Made by a program: the position numbers and the translations under genes
Source: Gymnorhina tibicen
Lineage: Eukaryota > Chordata > Aves > Passeriformes > Artamidae
Direction of reading: 5' to 3'
Assembly: GCA_013399875.1 (NCBI GenBank)
Contig: VXAZ01007860.1
Coordinates: 496,853 to 560,852 of the forward strand
Length of the DNA stretch: 64,000 bases
Shown: positions 13,101 through 25,900 of the stretch, in pieces
How the letters are laid out: every line of letters starts with the position of its first letter
How positions within the stretch are numbered: position 1 is the stretch's first letter
The notes under the pieces: generated by a model
What the model saw: the letters and a program-made list of their open reading frames with translations, nothing else
Databases searched by the model: none
Told to the model about the DNA's origin: nothing

Positions 13101-16040
13101 TTCACTGCATGACTACCTCTAGCATATGCCACAACACTTTGCCCTTTCACAAGGTAAAATTCATTCGTTTATACCCTTTCTGGTTTAAAAGGTAATTGCT
13201 ATGCTTACATTGTGCTGGATTGTGTGTCTGTACCAAATCCCAAATGATCTCAAAGGAAATAGCAGAAATTTCTTCAGTTAAAGGTGAGGAATCTCCCCCA
13301 GGTTACTAAGCCCCTCTTTTATGGAATCCCATAGTGCTTTGTGGACCTCTGTCTGAGCTTCTTGGCACAGTCATTGCCAAGAGGTAAAATGGCAAAAGGT
13401 TTAAAAAGTAGGCTTTAAAAGACTAGGCTGCCTAAATTCTGCTGACGTAGGGATTTACCTGGAATTTAGGAATCTTTATCCAGAAGAATACTGAAGGTGG
13501 CATTGCAGGATATTGAAAAAGCCTATTATATTAGGTGTGTTGGCTCCCTTTATCACTAGAGGGAAGATCATCCTGGAAGCAATACAGAGCGTGCAAACTT
13601 GATGCCTTATTGTATATAGGACCTAGATAGTCCCAAAGGTCAGTGATTCTATGTTGAACTGGGCACAGGCAAAAGCAAACTTATTGAAAATACACACCAC
13701 AGGGTAGGTGAGAAGTCCCTCCTCTCGCTCATATAAGGAGGTTCTGGTCAGTTCCCTCTGCCTTGGGTGTGACAGTCCCCATGGGGTTAGGGCCCTAGCA
13801 GGTGTGACTGCGAGAGACTTGGGTTAGTGCTAACTTCAGTGCAGCCTGAAGGTTTCTTGATGCTGATGGACAGCAGGAAAGCTGATTGAAATATGATCTC
13901 TCTGTGGGTGCTCAGGAAAAGAAGTTCTTTTGCCTTCCCTGGCTATGAGACTGAAATTGATTCTGTTTTACAGCTGGAGAAGAGCAGAAGAGATGTTAAC
14001 ATTGGGAGACCATGCAAAGAATAAAGCAATACCATCCCCTCACCCTCACCCATTTGCTGCCAATACTGTGCTTTGAGTCACAAACCCCACTGTGTCAGTT
14101 CATTTAGAAAGTTAACTGAGCAACACATCTTTTCTTGTCCTAATTGACATTGATAATACTCCATCCATCTTCCTATTCATATGCTAATAGCTATATTATC
14201 TGTCACTTTATTCCAGAATCCTGCCTTAGATTGGGATACTGCTTCATTCTACTGTAATATTCTCTGAATTACTACAGTTGCCACTGTAGTTCTGGTTTCA
14301 TTTACTTAGGTAAATTTGAAGTGTTCTTGAGAATGCTTTGACACTCTAAAGAAAGCTTCTAAGTAAAGTCCCAGAAAAAAAAAATCTGTGTTACAGCCAA
14401 AATAAACTGCTCACTGGAGCTATAGGAAAACTTCAATAGAATTTATAGGGCAAGTGATATTTTTATTTAAAAACTATGAAAAGAGTTCAAAGGAGCCTTA
14501 CCTTCTTTTATCTCTATTAAGTTTTCATAGTGAGATACTGCTCCCTGTGTTCCAAAGGCAAAAACTGCCATGTCTCATCATATTTGTTTAGTGTCTGCTT
14601 TCATTAAAGATTTCTTTTGGTGAAGTACAGCACCCCAGGAGAAGGCTACTGATGAACACCTTTCTGCCTGTTCCTTATACTATTAGACCTTCCTAAAAAT
14701 ATACAGCATTTGAAAGAAACAGTCACCTTTCTGCAATTTCTTTCTCTTTGTAATAGCTCATTCAGCTCCCTTAAATTTTCAGCATTTTCCACATTTCTCA
14801 TTAATCTCATCTAGAGGCTTATTCAGCCCTTAGTCAAAATATCGGCTTTTCCTTTGCAACGTAAAAATATCAAAATGTTAGTTTTCTCCTGTTACTAGAT
14901 TATTTCCCTTGCTCTCCTATAAAGGGAGGTATTTAAATGTCTCACAGAAAAAGTGAACAGACAAAACCCAGCCCCAGGTCTGCAGGGCAGCCAAGGTGGC
15001 ACTTCCTGCCATCCCGGCCAGGTGGTTTCTCCTGCAGGACACCAGGAACTTGGTTATAAGTTCTCACCTTATGTATTGCTCCTTTCCTACTTGCCTCCCT
15101 CTAAGGCAGAGCATGTGTAATCAAAAATATCAAAGGTTGACCAAGACCGCCCAAGCTTCTGTTATTAAGCTTAACATCTTCCACAGTCCACAGCATGAGG
15201 GGACTACCGTGATGAGCATCTCCCTTAAACAGTCACCCCGACCAGCTGAAGACAGCACTTAGCTTAAGTGTGGAATGGTGCTCAAATTTATATTTCTGCA
15301 TCCGTGCTCGCTGCTCTGGTGCTGACAGACACAAAGAGAGTGAAGCACAGTGCTGCTGAGGCAGAATATCTTAACACACAGGTCCAAAGTGGAGTCAGTT
15401 TCTAGTGTTTTAATCATCTTCCAGGGGAGATATTGTGAAGAACCTAAACCAAACTGTAACCAATAAAAGAGATTCTTTCTTAAAAACAAGACAACTTGGA
15501 AATGTATTAATCAAGACTGCGTAATGAGTAGAACCTGCTGCAGAAGCTGCAGAGAAATATGTGATTAAAGATGATCATGATGGAAATTCATGGGATCTGG
15601 AATGAAGGGAGTCATGCTAAGTGCTCGTTAGGTGGTGGTACACTGTTAAATCTTGGAAATAGAGGTTGCCAGCTTCATGCCGTTCTGTAATGCCTAAAAG
15701 AAACACAGAGTTGAGTCTCTATGCAGAAAAAACACCCTGTCTATTGTGGACAATATATATTAAATATTACTGCAGTTTTCAAATTAGTGGCAGAATCCTG
15801 CTTTGCACTATTTTAGTTGAAACATATCAGTCAATATGCTGTAGAACAGACAGTAGTCACACAGAGTTACTTGCTCAACAGACATCCTGCATCTTGCTCC
15901 TTAATCAATCACCAACAAACCTCTGAACACAATAATGAAAAACAGATGTATCCAGGATAATGGTGGGAAGGATTTTATGGGGCAGTTCAAATATATGCAG
16001 AGATTCCTGGTCTTTCTTGAGAGACAGGAAGCATATACCT
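10131..16040. other. Intergenic, RNF150-ZNF330 interval, no gene seen
   Basis: This is AT-rich sequence upstream of RNF150. The short ORFs show no recognisable protein motifs, splice-consistent exon chains or codon bias. There is a short CA tract near 10,750. The stretch around 13,560-13,650 vaguely recalls an old LINE tail, but too weakly to call. No RNA gene was seen. Confidence 0.6.
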
Positions 16041-16990
16041 GAATTAATTGGGCATTCTGTACTAATACATCTTGCTAATGACCTTAAACAGAGGATTTAA
16101 ACAGCATCACAGACGCTTGGCCAAATGGAAGACAGTAGTACGTTCTCCTGAAAACAGATGGGTGAGGTTACTAACAGAGATTTCCCAAGAGAGATTCCTG
16201 GGACTGATCACAGTTAACATGATCATAAATGACCACTGTGCATACAAACAAAATGGAAAATTAATTGATGACATAAAATAAGGTGCCATTGGCAATATAG
16301 AGAAAGGCATGTATGGAATACAGGAAAACCTTATTGATCCAACCAAGAGAGATGTGATGAAATTCAATAGTGCATAATGCCAGGTCATGAATTTACAGAC
16401 TGAAAACACATATTTCTGCTCTTAACTGGAAGCTTCTTGGTTGGGATACTGGTTCATGAAGACAACAATATCACAAAGATCCCATTAACACCCCCTCCCC
16501 CTTCAAATGTGGCCTTAAAATGCATTAGCAGACAGGATCAGCAGTGATGGGGGCGGGGGGGGCATGCAAACCTTTTCATGTGAGGCCTCAAGAAAACCCA
16601 CCTGCAGCTATCCTTGTAGAAGATGCAGAAAAGGGCAGCTAGGAGACTGAGTGAGTAAAGAATTATTTATGAGAAAGTTAAAAGCTTGACAACAAGGGGA
16701 AAACTGAATGGGATTTGATACTGTCTGTTGGTATATCAGGAAGACTAAATGCAGTGGAAGAAAAACAGCAATTTAGGATTTGGCCCTTAAGAAAAAGACT
16801 GCAAGTTAATCGTATATAAATGAATACAGAAGAAAAGAAAAAGAGGAAAGCTGTGAAATTTTCTCATTACCTAACTGGAATTAAAGAAGACGTGATTAAA
16901 CTGATGTGAAGGAATTATTAAATGATTGCGTGCAAAAGCAAGGTTTGGACTAGGTGATCCAGGAAATCCCCTTTGTCTATATCCAAATTT
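16041..16990 (+). mobile_element. Ancient CR1-type LINE fragment, 3' portion
   Basis: This is a degraded non-LTR retrotransposon copy in sense orientation. Recognisable pieces, in the expected order, are an ATGAAATTCAATAG segment near 16,357 (reverse-transcriptase 3' region), a GTGAGGCCTCA segment near 16,580, a GCAGAAAAGGGCAGCTAGGAGACTGAG-like stretch near 16,625, a 'GACTAAATGCAGTGGAAG' segment near 16,743, and a terminal GGTTTGGACTAGGTGATCC with AATCCC near 16,943, corresponding to the CR1 3' UTR. Many indels and stops show it is old and inactive. Its 5' limit is uncertain; the best-supported part is 16,550-16,985. Confidence 0.6.
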
Positions 16991-19480
16991 AGCTTTAAAG
17001 GTTGTCAGGATATTTCTTTCCTTCCCCTAAAAACAGCATAAATAGCATTATTGGAAAACACCAGACGGTGCTGTCACAGAGAGTTTTACAAGCTCTGTAC
17101 TTCCAGACTTTCATATCTGTAGGTTATGGCCAAAATGCTGTGGCACATTAAGCATAGTTTATGATGTTCCCGCATATGCTACTAAAGATTGTTTGCTGCT
17201 TAAAGCTGTGACTGAACAGGTTCTTAGAAGCAGTGCTACTGCTCAAGGGAAGCACTTTCATATGTAGATATCAAAATTCCTCTTCAAATGTTATTTTTAC
17301 CACCAGTTTGAATGAAAATTGCACTGAATCCTAGGGATGCCAAGCCCGTGAAAAAATGAGAGCCTAGGATTTTGCTGTCTCATTTTCTAATTTCCTTCCT
17401 TGGATCTTTCTTTAAATTAAATGGAAGGATATTTTTAACCTGGACTGTGGGTCAGACCACAGCCTATGGAGACCTTGAACTGAGTTAAAGGAAAATGTAT
17501 GCAGAGTGTTTACTTAAAAATTGGTAGAGCTCAGATTTTTGATTTTGGGCTATTACCACTTCTCATCCTCTTTATGCTTTAGATTTCTGTCCTCCTGTAA
17601 GCCTGGTTTTCAGAAGTAAGTGTTCTGAACTCATCACTCAAATACTTCAGACACTGCATTTCGGGTTTAGATAATAGCCTTATCCTTTGTATTGTGTCCT
17701 CTTACCTCATACATTTATAAACTGTTTACCACTACAATTACAGTGACGGAGGAATGGTCCATGCTGGAGTGACAGAGAAATGGCCCATGCAGGGGAAGAA
17801 CTGATGAATGATTTATAGGTACACTTTTAGCAAATGTCATTCAAGGAAGTTTGCTCATCAAGTTCTAGTTCTAATCTCTGATGTGGACCTTTTTTTTAAA
17901 ATAAAGGATTGAGCACAGCAGTTTGCAATAACATTGCTGTTTGTCTGACAGTTAAATTGCTCAAATCCCTTTATTACATTACACCTTTATTTGGCATATG
18001 CCTTAGTCAATATCTTGTCTAAAAGCTGCTTTTTGTGAAGAGACTGAAAGTTTTGTTGTCATATGAGTCAATGTAATGGTTCATTATAACATCGTCTTGG
18101 GAGAAGAAAAGGCATTTCTGGAGTCAGTAAGGGTTGTTTGTTTTTGCTACAGATAGCAAAGACTAATTAGGGTTCCTGTAAGAGAGTCCATTATGATCAC
18201 CTACTCTGATTTCCTACAACGCTAATGATGTTATTAGCATTTAAATTGTTAACATTGTTTTTAATATCAGGTATCATTCCTAGCTCCATGTTTTATGAGA
18301 CATTAGAAAAAAAGAAAGGTAAATTTTCAACATGTTTGCATTTCAAGAATGTATATAGAGGTTTATATTTCACTCTGCTTCTCAAACTTTACAAACTAAT
18401 TTTTGACCTTCAAAGTAAGTTTGTAGAAATTCATTAGTTGACTCCTAAGCTAGCCATGAACATAGAAAAACTTACTTCCACTATAAATCACTTTCCTCCT
18501 GCTGTCCACACCATCAATAAAAACTAGCAAAATATTTCAGTAGGTGGCAAAGCTGCCCTGCCTGTACTGTGATGACAAGAAGTACACATGCATGCAAAAC
18601 ATGCATTTTGTAAAAAACTGGTGTTCTTTTCTCTAGGCACAGCATAAGCTTGTTCTGGTTTCTTTACCTTGAACACTTCATGTCTAAACAGAGTGCTTGG
18701 TTTAGTACTAGTGGCAGCTACCTGTCCTATTACATGTTAGCTAACAAGAAGTTTTCTCCCCAAAAGCCTTCTTGCTTCCAAATAGTCCAGAGAGTTCTAA
18801 GAGAAATATTTTACCGCATTTGTCAAATGTCAAGCCTTCTAGCTTTTAGAAAATCAGCCTTTAGGCAAGTTTTTGAAGACAAGAGGCTGAAATTATTTTT
18901 CATGAAGCTCTCAACCCCTTTAGCTTGTTAGGACATCCACAGAAGTCAGAGAAAGCACAGGGCTTCCTCTCCACCCTGAGGCAGGAGAAGCCTCCAGCCT
19001 CCTCTGCTCACCATGTGGGGACAAGTCAGGGCTCTGCACTGCAGAAAGGAAGGAAGGCTGTGGCTGAGAAACATTACTTTCCACTCTTGAGAGTGATGGA
19101 AGATCCTGTGATTGGAAATCTCTGTGTGTGCATGCAATTTTTACAGAGATAGATAGATATACTTGTGTTTTTCTGCTAATGTTCTGTTTTTAATAATAAT
19201 AATAGCTATTATTATTTTTATCATCATCATCATTGAGGAACAGGAGATTAATTGGGCACCTTTCATTTTGCTGAAAGGTCTTCTGGATAAGTGGCCTCTC
19301 TTGGAGCAGGTATCACCTGTGTCTTCCTTCTGTTTTTTAAAGCAGAAGGGAAAGCACACCAAAAAGAAAATGCTCTACTTCCTCTGTAAGCATATAAAGA
19401 CTTTATTTAGTTAGTTAGTTAGTTACTTCATTATTTATATTTAAAACTTTTAGGACAGTCTGTGGTACCTGGTAGGTAGC
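16991..19480. other. Intergenic, no gene seen
   Basis: This is AT-rich non-coding DNA. Small simple repeats are present at its right end: GATA units near 19,148, TAA/ATT units at about 19,193-19,233 followed by an ATC run, and TTAG units near 19,407-19,424. None of the short ORFs resembles a known protein. Confidence 0.6.
19476..19480. repeat. 5-bp target-site duplication, left copy (GTAGC)
   Basis: GTAGC directly precedes the TGT start of the solo LTR and recurs at 20,509-20,513 right after its end. The preceding G also matches, so the duplication could be read as 6 bp. It marks the host insertion point. Confidence 0.75.
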
Positions 19481-20508
19481 TGTATTGGTTTTGCACAGCC
19501 TGGTTTTTGGTAGAGGGGTGGCCACAGAGGTGGCTTCTGTGAGAAGCTGCTGGAAGCTTCCACCACGTCCAACAGAGCCAATCCTTGATGGCTTGGAAGA
19601 TGGGCACGCTGCTGGCCAAAGCTGGGCCAGTGAGAGATGTTGGTAACCCCTCTGTGATAACATATTTAGGAAGAAAATCAAAACAAAGTGGGGCACAGTT
19701 TTTTCTTCTAGTCAGAGAAGAGCAGGAAGTGAGAACATGTGAGGGAAACAACACGGTGACACCAAGGTCAGTGGAGAAGGAGGGGGAGGAGGTGCTCCAG
19801 GTGCCAGAGCCGAGGTTCCTCTGCAGGCTGTGGTGCAGACCATGGTGAAGCAGCTGTGCCCCTGCAGCCCATGAGGATCCATGGGGAATGCAGAGATCCA
19901 CCTGCAGCCCATGGGGGAGGTGCCCACGCTGGAGCGGGTGGATGCCTGGAGGAGGCTGTCATCCAGTGGGAGACTCGGTGGGAAGGGCCCTTGCTTCCAG
20001 GCTGGAGCAGCCTGTCCTTGGAGGACTGCACCCCGTGGAAGTGACCCACACCACAACAGTTTTGGGAGGACTGCTGCTCGTGAGAGTGGACCCATGTTGG
20101 AGGAGTTCACAGAGAACTGTCTCCCGTGGGAGGGACCCCACGGTCTCACAGGGGAAGGACTTGTCTCCCTGAGCAGTGGAAGAAAACCTTGGGTGATGAA
20201 CTGAGCAAACCCCCACACCCTGTTCCCTGCATTGTCAGTGAGAAGGAGGGAGGAGTTGGGGGAAAAAAGGTGTTTTCTTAAGGGCTTATTTTACTTCTCA
20301 TTATCCTCCTCTGACTCTGTTAGTATTAAATTCATTCTGTACCTCTAAGCTGAGCCTGTTTTGCCCTTGGAGTGTTTTCTCCCGGTCCTTATCTCAACTC
20401 ATGAACCCTTCATTAATTTTTTTCTCTCCTCTGCCCAGCTGTGGCAGGGGAGGGTGAGCGAGTAGCTTTCGTGGGTGCCTGGCGTTTGGCCGGTGTCAAA
20501 CCACAACG
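19481..20508 (+). mobile_element. Solo LTR of an endogenous retrovirus (ERVL-like), with target-site duplication
   Basis: This 1,028-bp element starts with TGTATTGGTTTTGCA and ends near CAAACCACAACG. It is flanked on both sides by the 5-bp direct repeat GTAGC (19,476-19,480 and 20,509-20,513), as expected for retroviral integration. The terminal CA appears mutated to CG. Internally it has a purine-rich block (AAGGAGGGGGAGGAGG near 19,778), several diverged short tandem units built on 'GCAGCCCATG' and 'CCCGTGG...GACC' (about 19,860-20,140), an ATTAAA poly(A)-like signal near 20,325, and a U5-like tail. No internal retroviral genes lie beside it, so it is a recombination-derived solo LTR. I recognise this as a dispersed LTR family of non-galliform birds; the class assignment (ERVL versus ERVK) is less certain than the LTR call. 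ORFs inside it are not genes. Confidence 0.88.
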
Positions 20509-22420
20509 GTAGCCAATCCCTCAGCACAAGGAAGCACTTGATTTGTCCCCCCATTACTGCCTCCAGCTCATACTACACTGCCTGCCAGAAATGCCTGGCT
20601 TAGATACCAAAGCACAAGATCTTTGCTTTGTGCTAACAGCAACCATCAGAAAAATGCAGCCTGAAACATCTCACATTGCAGTCTCTGAGTTTTCTAAGAC
20701 TCTTAATTACAATGACATCTCATGGTAATGAAGTCCCTCTGTTTCTAACCAAGCCTTCCCAAGGTTATTGAGAAGTTTAGATGTTCTCCTTCACTGATAC
20801 ACTGAGATTAGAATTTTTTTTGTATTGACTTTCCAATCTTCAAGATACAGATTTTACAATAATGCTGGCAACACATACCCAAAGAGAACAATAAACCTTA
20901 GGTCTGTCCACATGCACTGAGGGCTTCTTGCACATCACATTTCACAGCATTCTGCACTACTTAGCAGAGGCAAAAAGGAGGTCTAGCAAAGATTTTGATG
21001 TTCTACAAAAGACAAATTGTTTCCTCTCTCAAACACACAAGCAGGTCAGTCAATAGATTTTGAATTTCCAGACCATGGTTAAACACAAACAATGCAATCT
21101 TAAATAATACAAGTTTTTACATGACTAGGGATAGTGGTAACTTTAAAAGATCATTTTCAGCACACAGTATCATTGAAAACACTAGCCAGTGTGAAGGACA
21201 ATTAGATTACTTATAAGCAAGACATTTTAGAAATACATTTTCCTCCACCTGATGCAGAATATTTAGTCTCTACCTCAGTCAGCGTAAACAGTGAAAATAT
21301 GGTACTTTCCTGTATACCACCACAGTGCCACAACTTCTGGGTTGTACCCATTCAGACTGATAGGAACATTTACCTGGAAGGCTTTAATTACACAAAGTTT
21401 ATTTGCTTTTTTGTTTCACTTTTATGCATTATTTTAAAAAAAAAGCCATTTCAGCTTGGAACATTAACCTCAACATGAGTGAAATTCCAGGACAGAGGCA
21501 AAACCACCCTCTCTGACAGTATGTTCATACTCCCCACTTAAACAAAGGATTGCTATAGGAATAGTTAGTGTACGTTGTGACTCTCCCTCACTTAATAAAA
21601 ATCCAAACTCCTTTTAGACATGGGCCAAGTCTGAATCTCTACCACAGAACCAACCACAAGAGGTCATCCTTGCTCCATGAGAACCCTTTCTCTGCTGTCT
21701 AGTAGGAAAACTGTCTTTGCAAGTGTACTGGATTTACTCAATATTTTCAAGAGTTACAGAACTGAACATAAAAGTGAGACAACTGAGATTGTTTGCTTTC
21801 TTCATTTAAAAAAGAAGTTTCTGTAGTAAATTCAAAGCGATTTTTAAAAACATGTACCTGTAATACAGTTTTTCTCATTTTCCTTAAATTTCTTTCTTGA
21901 ACCTTTCCACATGCTCATAGTTCAGCTTTAACACAGCGATCAAGGAAGGGGATATTATTTGGGACATTCTTCTTGCTAGGAGAAACAGCTACTTATCAGT
22001 CCAAAAGAAGAGATAGTAAAAATCACAGCTCACATCTTTCCTTAAGAGATCTTTTGACCTTCAACAATCAATCTTGTCCCTTGTCCTGTTCTCAACTTAA
22101 AAAGACAGTTGAAATATTACAAAAATGCTTCTTTTCTACTGTTGTCTGATCCAAGACTGTCTCACTGAAATAAGGAGGTAGAAAAGTTTGAAAACTGTTT
22201 TATACTTTTCACATAATCTCTTGGAAATGATAGACTTTCTTAACCACACTTGCACGTTAAAAGTCTTATCTAGGAACCCATCTCAAGTCCTAACAGGAGC
22301 TTCACCCATGTCATGTAGCTTTCTTCACCCATCTCATCAGCTTCCTTTTGTCTTGTCCTGGCACTCGCCATGTTTAGGCCAATTCAGAGTACTATTAAAA
22401 TGAGATCATCATCTCATCTT
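20509..22420. other. Intergenic, no gene seen
   Basis: This is AT-rich single-copy-looking DNA between the solo LTR and the L2-like fossil. No coding region, RNA gene or clear transposable element was recognised. Confidence 0.55.
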
Positions 22421-22429
22421 GGCCCTTTT

Positions 22430-22900
22430 CCTTCCTTTCTTTATATTCATCCACTAGCTCTTACTTATTGTTCATGCCATACTTTTGCCTCCAACTTCCC
22501 CTTAAAATGGGCACTGCAATCCCTCTCAAGTTTGTCACTGCTGCATCCTCGCCCACCATGCCACCCTCTGCCTACTCAATTCCCAAAAAGCACTGCCACA
22601 CTTTCTTCCACCTGCTTCACACAGAAGAGCAAATCCTTTTGTCTTCCTTCAAAAGCCTCCTTAAAACCAGTGTCAATTATTCAACCAGCAACATATCAAT
22701 CTCAATGTAGCCAGGCAACTGATCTGCTTTGATCACTGCCAATTCTCCTTTCCCTCTTCTTTCCCAGACTTTCTCAGAAGCCCATTCATATCCAGACGCA
22801 AGCTCTTTGAACGAGAACCATCTTCTGTATTTTCATGACCCCTTACGCCATATCATCCCACTCCATTCTAAGGGCTTTCATGCAACGGAATCAAATTATC
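22430..22900 (+). mobile_element. Possible ancient L2-like LINE 3' remnant
   Basis: The C/T-rich tract with CTTCCTTCAAAAGCCTCC near 22,645, followed by GACGCAAGCTCTTTGAACG and CCATCTTCTGTATTTTCATGACC near 22,796-22,841, resembles the end of L2/CR1-like ancient LINEs ('AAGCTCTTTGGGGCAGGGACCATCTTCTGTATTTTCAT' type, split here by mutations). The similarity is from memory and the copy is strongly decayed. Two short overlapping ORFs cross it; I do not regard them as genes. Confidence 0.35.
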
Positions 22901-25900
22901 CCAGAGGGCTTAAGTTGTGAGGGAAATGGCTTGCATAACTTATTTAATGTAGAGGTATGGTCAGTCTGGGAGTGGGTTTGAATGCCAGCAAATTCCCCCT
23001 GGTTCCAAGCAACACAGTGAACAGTTTAAACCAGAAGTATTATCTTGACTACAGACTGCCTTCACTTGGGACCTGTATGATTCCAGAGCAGTTTCCAGAC
23101 CCAGTCACAATAGAGACAACACAAAATTCACTGAAGTCAACAGCAAACTCCTACTGATTTTCAGCAGAGTTGGGATTTCATCCTCAGCTAGGTGGGCACT
23201 TGAGAACCACATCAGCACAAAGAAATTATTGTAGTGGCCTTAGTATCATCTGTGGATATCACCATGGAAACCTCATCACAGATCAAACCTAACAATCCAG
23301 GAGCATTCAATGAGCACCAGTGGCAGGCTATCCTCATAAGCAGCTACAATTTATTGAAATACTAAAAGCTTGCAGGACAAATACTGCAAAAGGAAAGAAA
23401 CCCAATTCAATGATTTCACGGATATATTACATGCCAATTTTCTAGCTATAGAGTTTATTTGTCACTGTACTTAAATTAATTTTTAAATAAAGAATCCCAC
23501 AATTAATATTTACTTCATGTTTTATCCACAGCTGTCCTCATCTCTTTGTTACCAGCATTGCTGTTAATTAACATTAGAGAAACAGACAGTCAAACTGAAA
23601 AAAGAATTATGTTGGGGGAACAAAGACAAAATATGTTAAATATTATTAATAATTGCATACAAGTACTGTATAAGGAAATCACTGTACTGTGGCTTACACT
23701 TGGACACTGCAATATACTGAGTAGCTCTTCCAAATAGATGATTTTCTGCAACATGAATCACAGTCCAATGCTCAGCTACTCTGAATATTCTAACTAGATT
23801 ACTAGGCCTGACAAAATCCATTTTTATGTTGTATCTAGAGGAAAGTGATAAAAATATACCATCTAAAATTTTTGAACTTATTATGGCTACTTTCTGTAGA
23901 GTAAAAAATCCAATTCCAATTGTTTTACATCTCTATTGTATTTCCTGTGAAAATTGCAACATACTTTATGCAGGCAGAGTTCTCTTAATTCTTATACCAA
24001 ATATTATCCTTAATGTAAGATTTCATATCTTCCATCAAATGAACTTTGTCTGCTAAATAATATTATGCATATGCACAGATATTCTTTTAATTAATGCCCA
24101 CAGGTTACACCAGCATGCCAGCTTTCACTAGTCTGCTGAATCAGTTATTTTACAGCCAGACAGATGAATCCAGCACAACTGGGCAATCAGTAGCGAATCC
24201 AGGCCCTTTAAGGAAGCTCAAAGTTCAACACACCCTGTAATATTCATGAAAGAAGGAAAAAATTGGTGAAAGAATTTTCACTCCTTTTTATTCACAAACT
24301 TCATACAAAACCTTGATTCCATCTGTGTTCATTGGAATCTCCTTTCCCCAAATTTCTCTGCTCATGGTTTCAACCCAGCATTTCAGCCCAAACATATCCT
24401 ACCCAAAGTCACTGCCTTTCCTGTAGCTGTGTGTAGTAATTCCTTGTGAATTGTCTCTCAGCTTATCTGTTCTGACTGCTGATTCCCCGCAGATGGCCAG
24501 ATAAAGAGCCCAAAAGCATAGCTGGGGTTCTCTCTTTAAGCTACAAAAGTTTTTCCTTCACTATAGTTTTACAGGTGTAACTACACCAGGGAATGTGTTA
24601 CAGCTATACTGCACTAAACCACCTAGAATATTCTTCGGACTTCCTTCTCTCCCCTCCTGCTCCCCCTCCTCTCACAGTTTTATTTTGCTCACTTTTGTTG
24701 AACGAGATCCTATTTCAAAGCAAAATAATACTAATATGAGATATTTAGCAATTTGAATTTCTGGCTTAATAAGGACTGCAATTTTACTTTTTCTCCAGTC
24801 TGTAGGAAGCAGCTCCGAAATCAGCATGAAAGGTATAAAAACTGCAACAGGAAAGGCAAGTGCCAAAAACACAGAAAAAAGATTAGGTGTGCAGGCCAAC
24901 AAGTCTGACCAAGAAGGGACCAGGGACTACAGCCCTGTGATATGTGGGCTGAGAGGGGATTGAAGAGCCGACCTTAAGCTGTGCAGCCAATCTCGGCTCA
25001 TCTCAAGATCCTTGTCCACTTGTCCACTTGTTACGGCCAAGGGCTGGAGCAAGTACGTATCTCCGAGGGCCAGAAACAAAGTAACAGTCAACTCCCACAA
25101 GCTCAGGACAGAAACCAGGATTTGAGCCAAGAGACATGTCACAGCCACTACCAGCTCCAGCAGCTGCCCAGCCAGGACACCCTGTAAGAGCCAGACACAG
25201 GGGGGGCACTCCAGGATTACCTAGGGCTGGCCAAGAGGCTTTGCTTATCCATCAATTGCCAACAAGCCTCCACCAGGGGAAACCTTGCAGCCTTGCCCGT
25301 CAGTGATCGAGTAGGCAGCAAGGATGTTGTCTTTCGGTTCATAAGGAACAAAAGCTTTTGTGGGCTCCTAATGTGTATGAGACTATGGGAGGTGCCATCT
25401 TCTATCACAGGATGAAAGCAGAAAGTCTGTGTCTGCAAAATGCCCCAAAGGAAAGGCAATAAGAGCTGTGTAGCAACCTATTTCCAAGCTGGATAATTGT
25501 ATTTCATGTTTGCCTGCATTTATCTCTGCATCCTTCTTTCCCAAGGATTTCTGTAGTACTCCCGCTCCCTATTTATGAGCTGCAACTGCTCCACAAGAGA
25601 TGTAGCTGCACAACAGAGATAGAGAAACAAATTCTCTGAGGATAATATTTGGCTAGCTTTAAGTAACTGCTTTTATTTTAGCACCTCAGCTCCAGCTCTG
25701 TTCTTAGATGGGCCGTGTCACTGCATTTGTTGTGAGCCTCTGGTGGGCATTGCTACATAGCAAGGATAAAATGCCAGCAATTAAAAAATCACTCCAAAAT
25801 TTACATCCACTTCACCTCAGATGCAAACAATGCTATCTGCTAGATACCCACCCATTTGGGTGAGATCAGCACCAGGCTGAAGAGCAACTGTTGAAGCTGA

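Noticed and set aside
19712..20218. Overlapping ORFs of up to 168 codons near 20 kb
   Set aside because: They fall inside the solo LTR and are explained by its GC-rich internal repeats.
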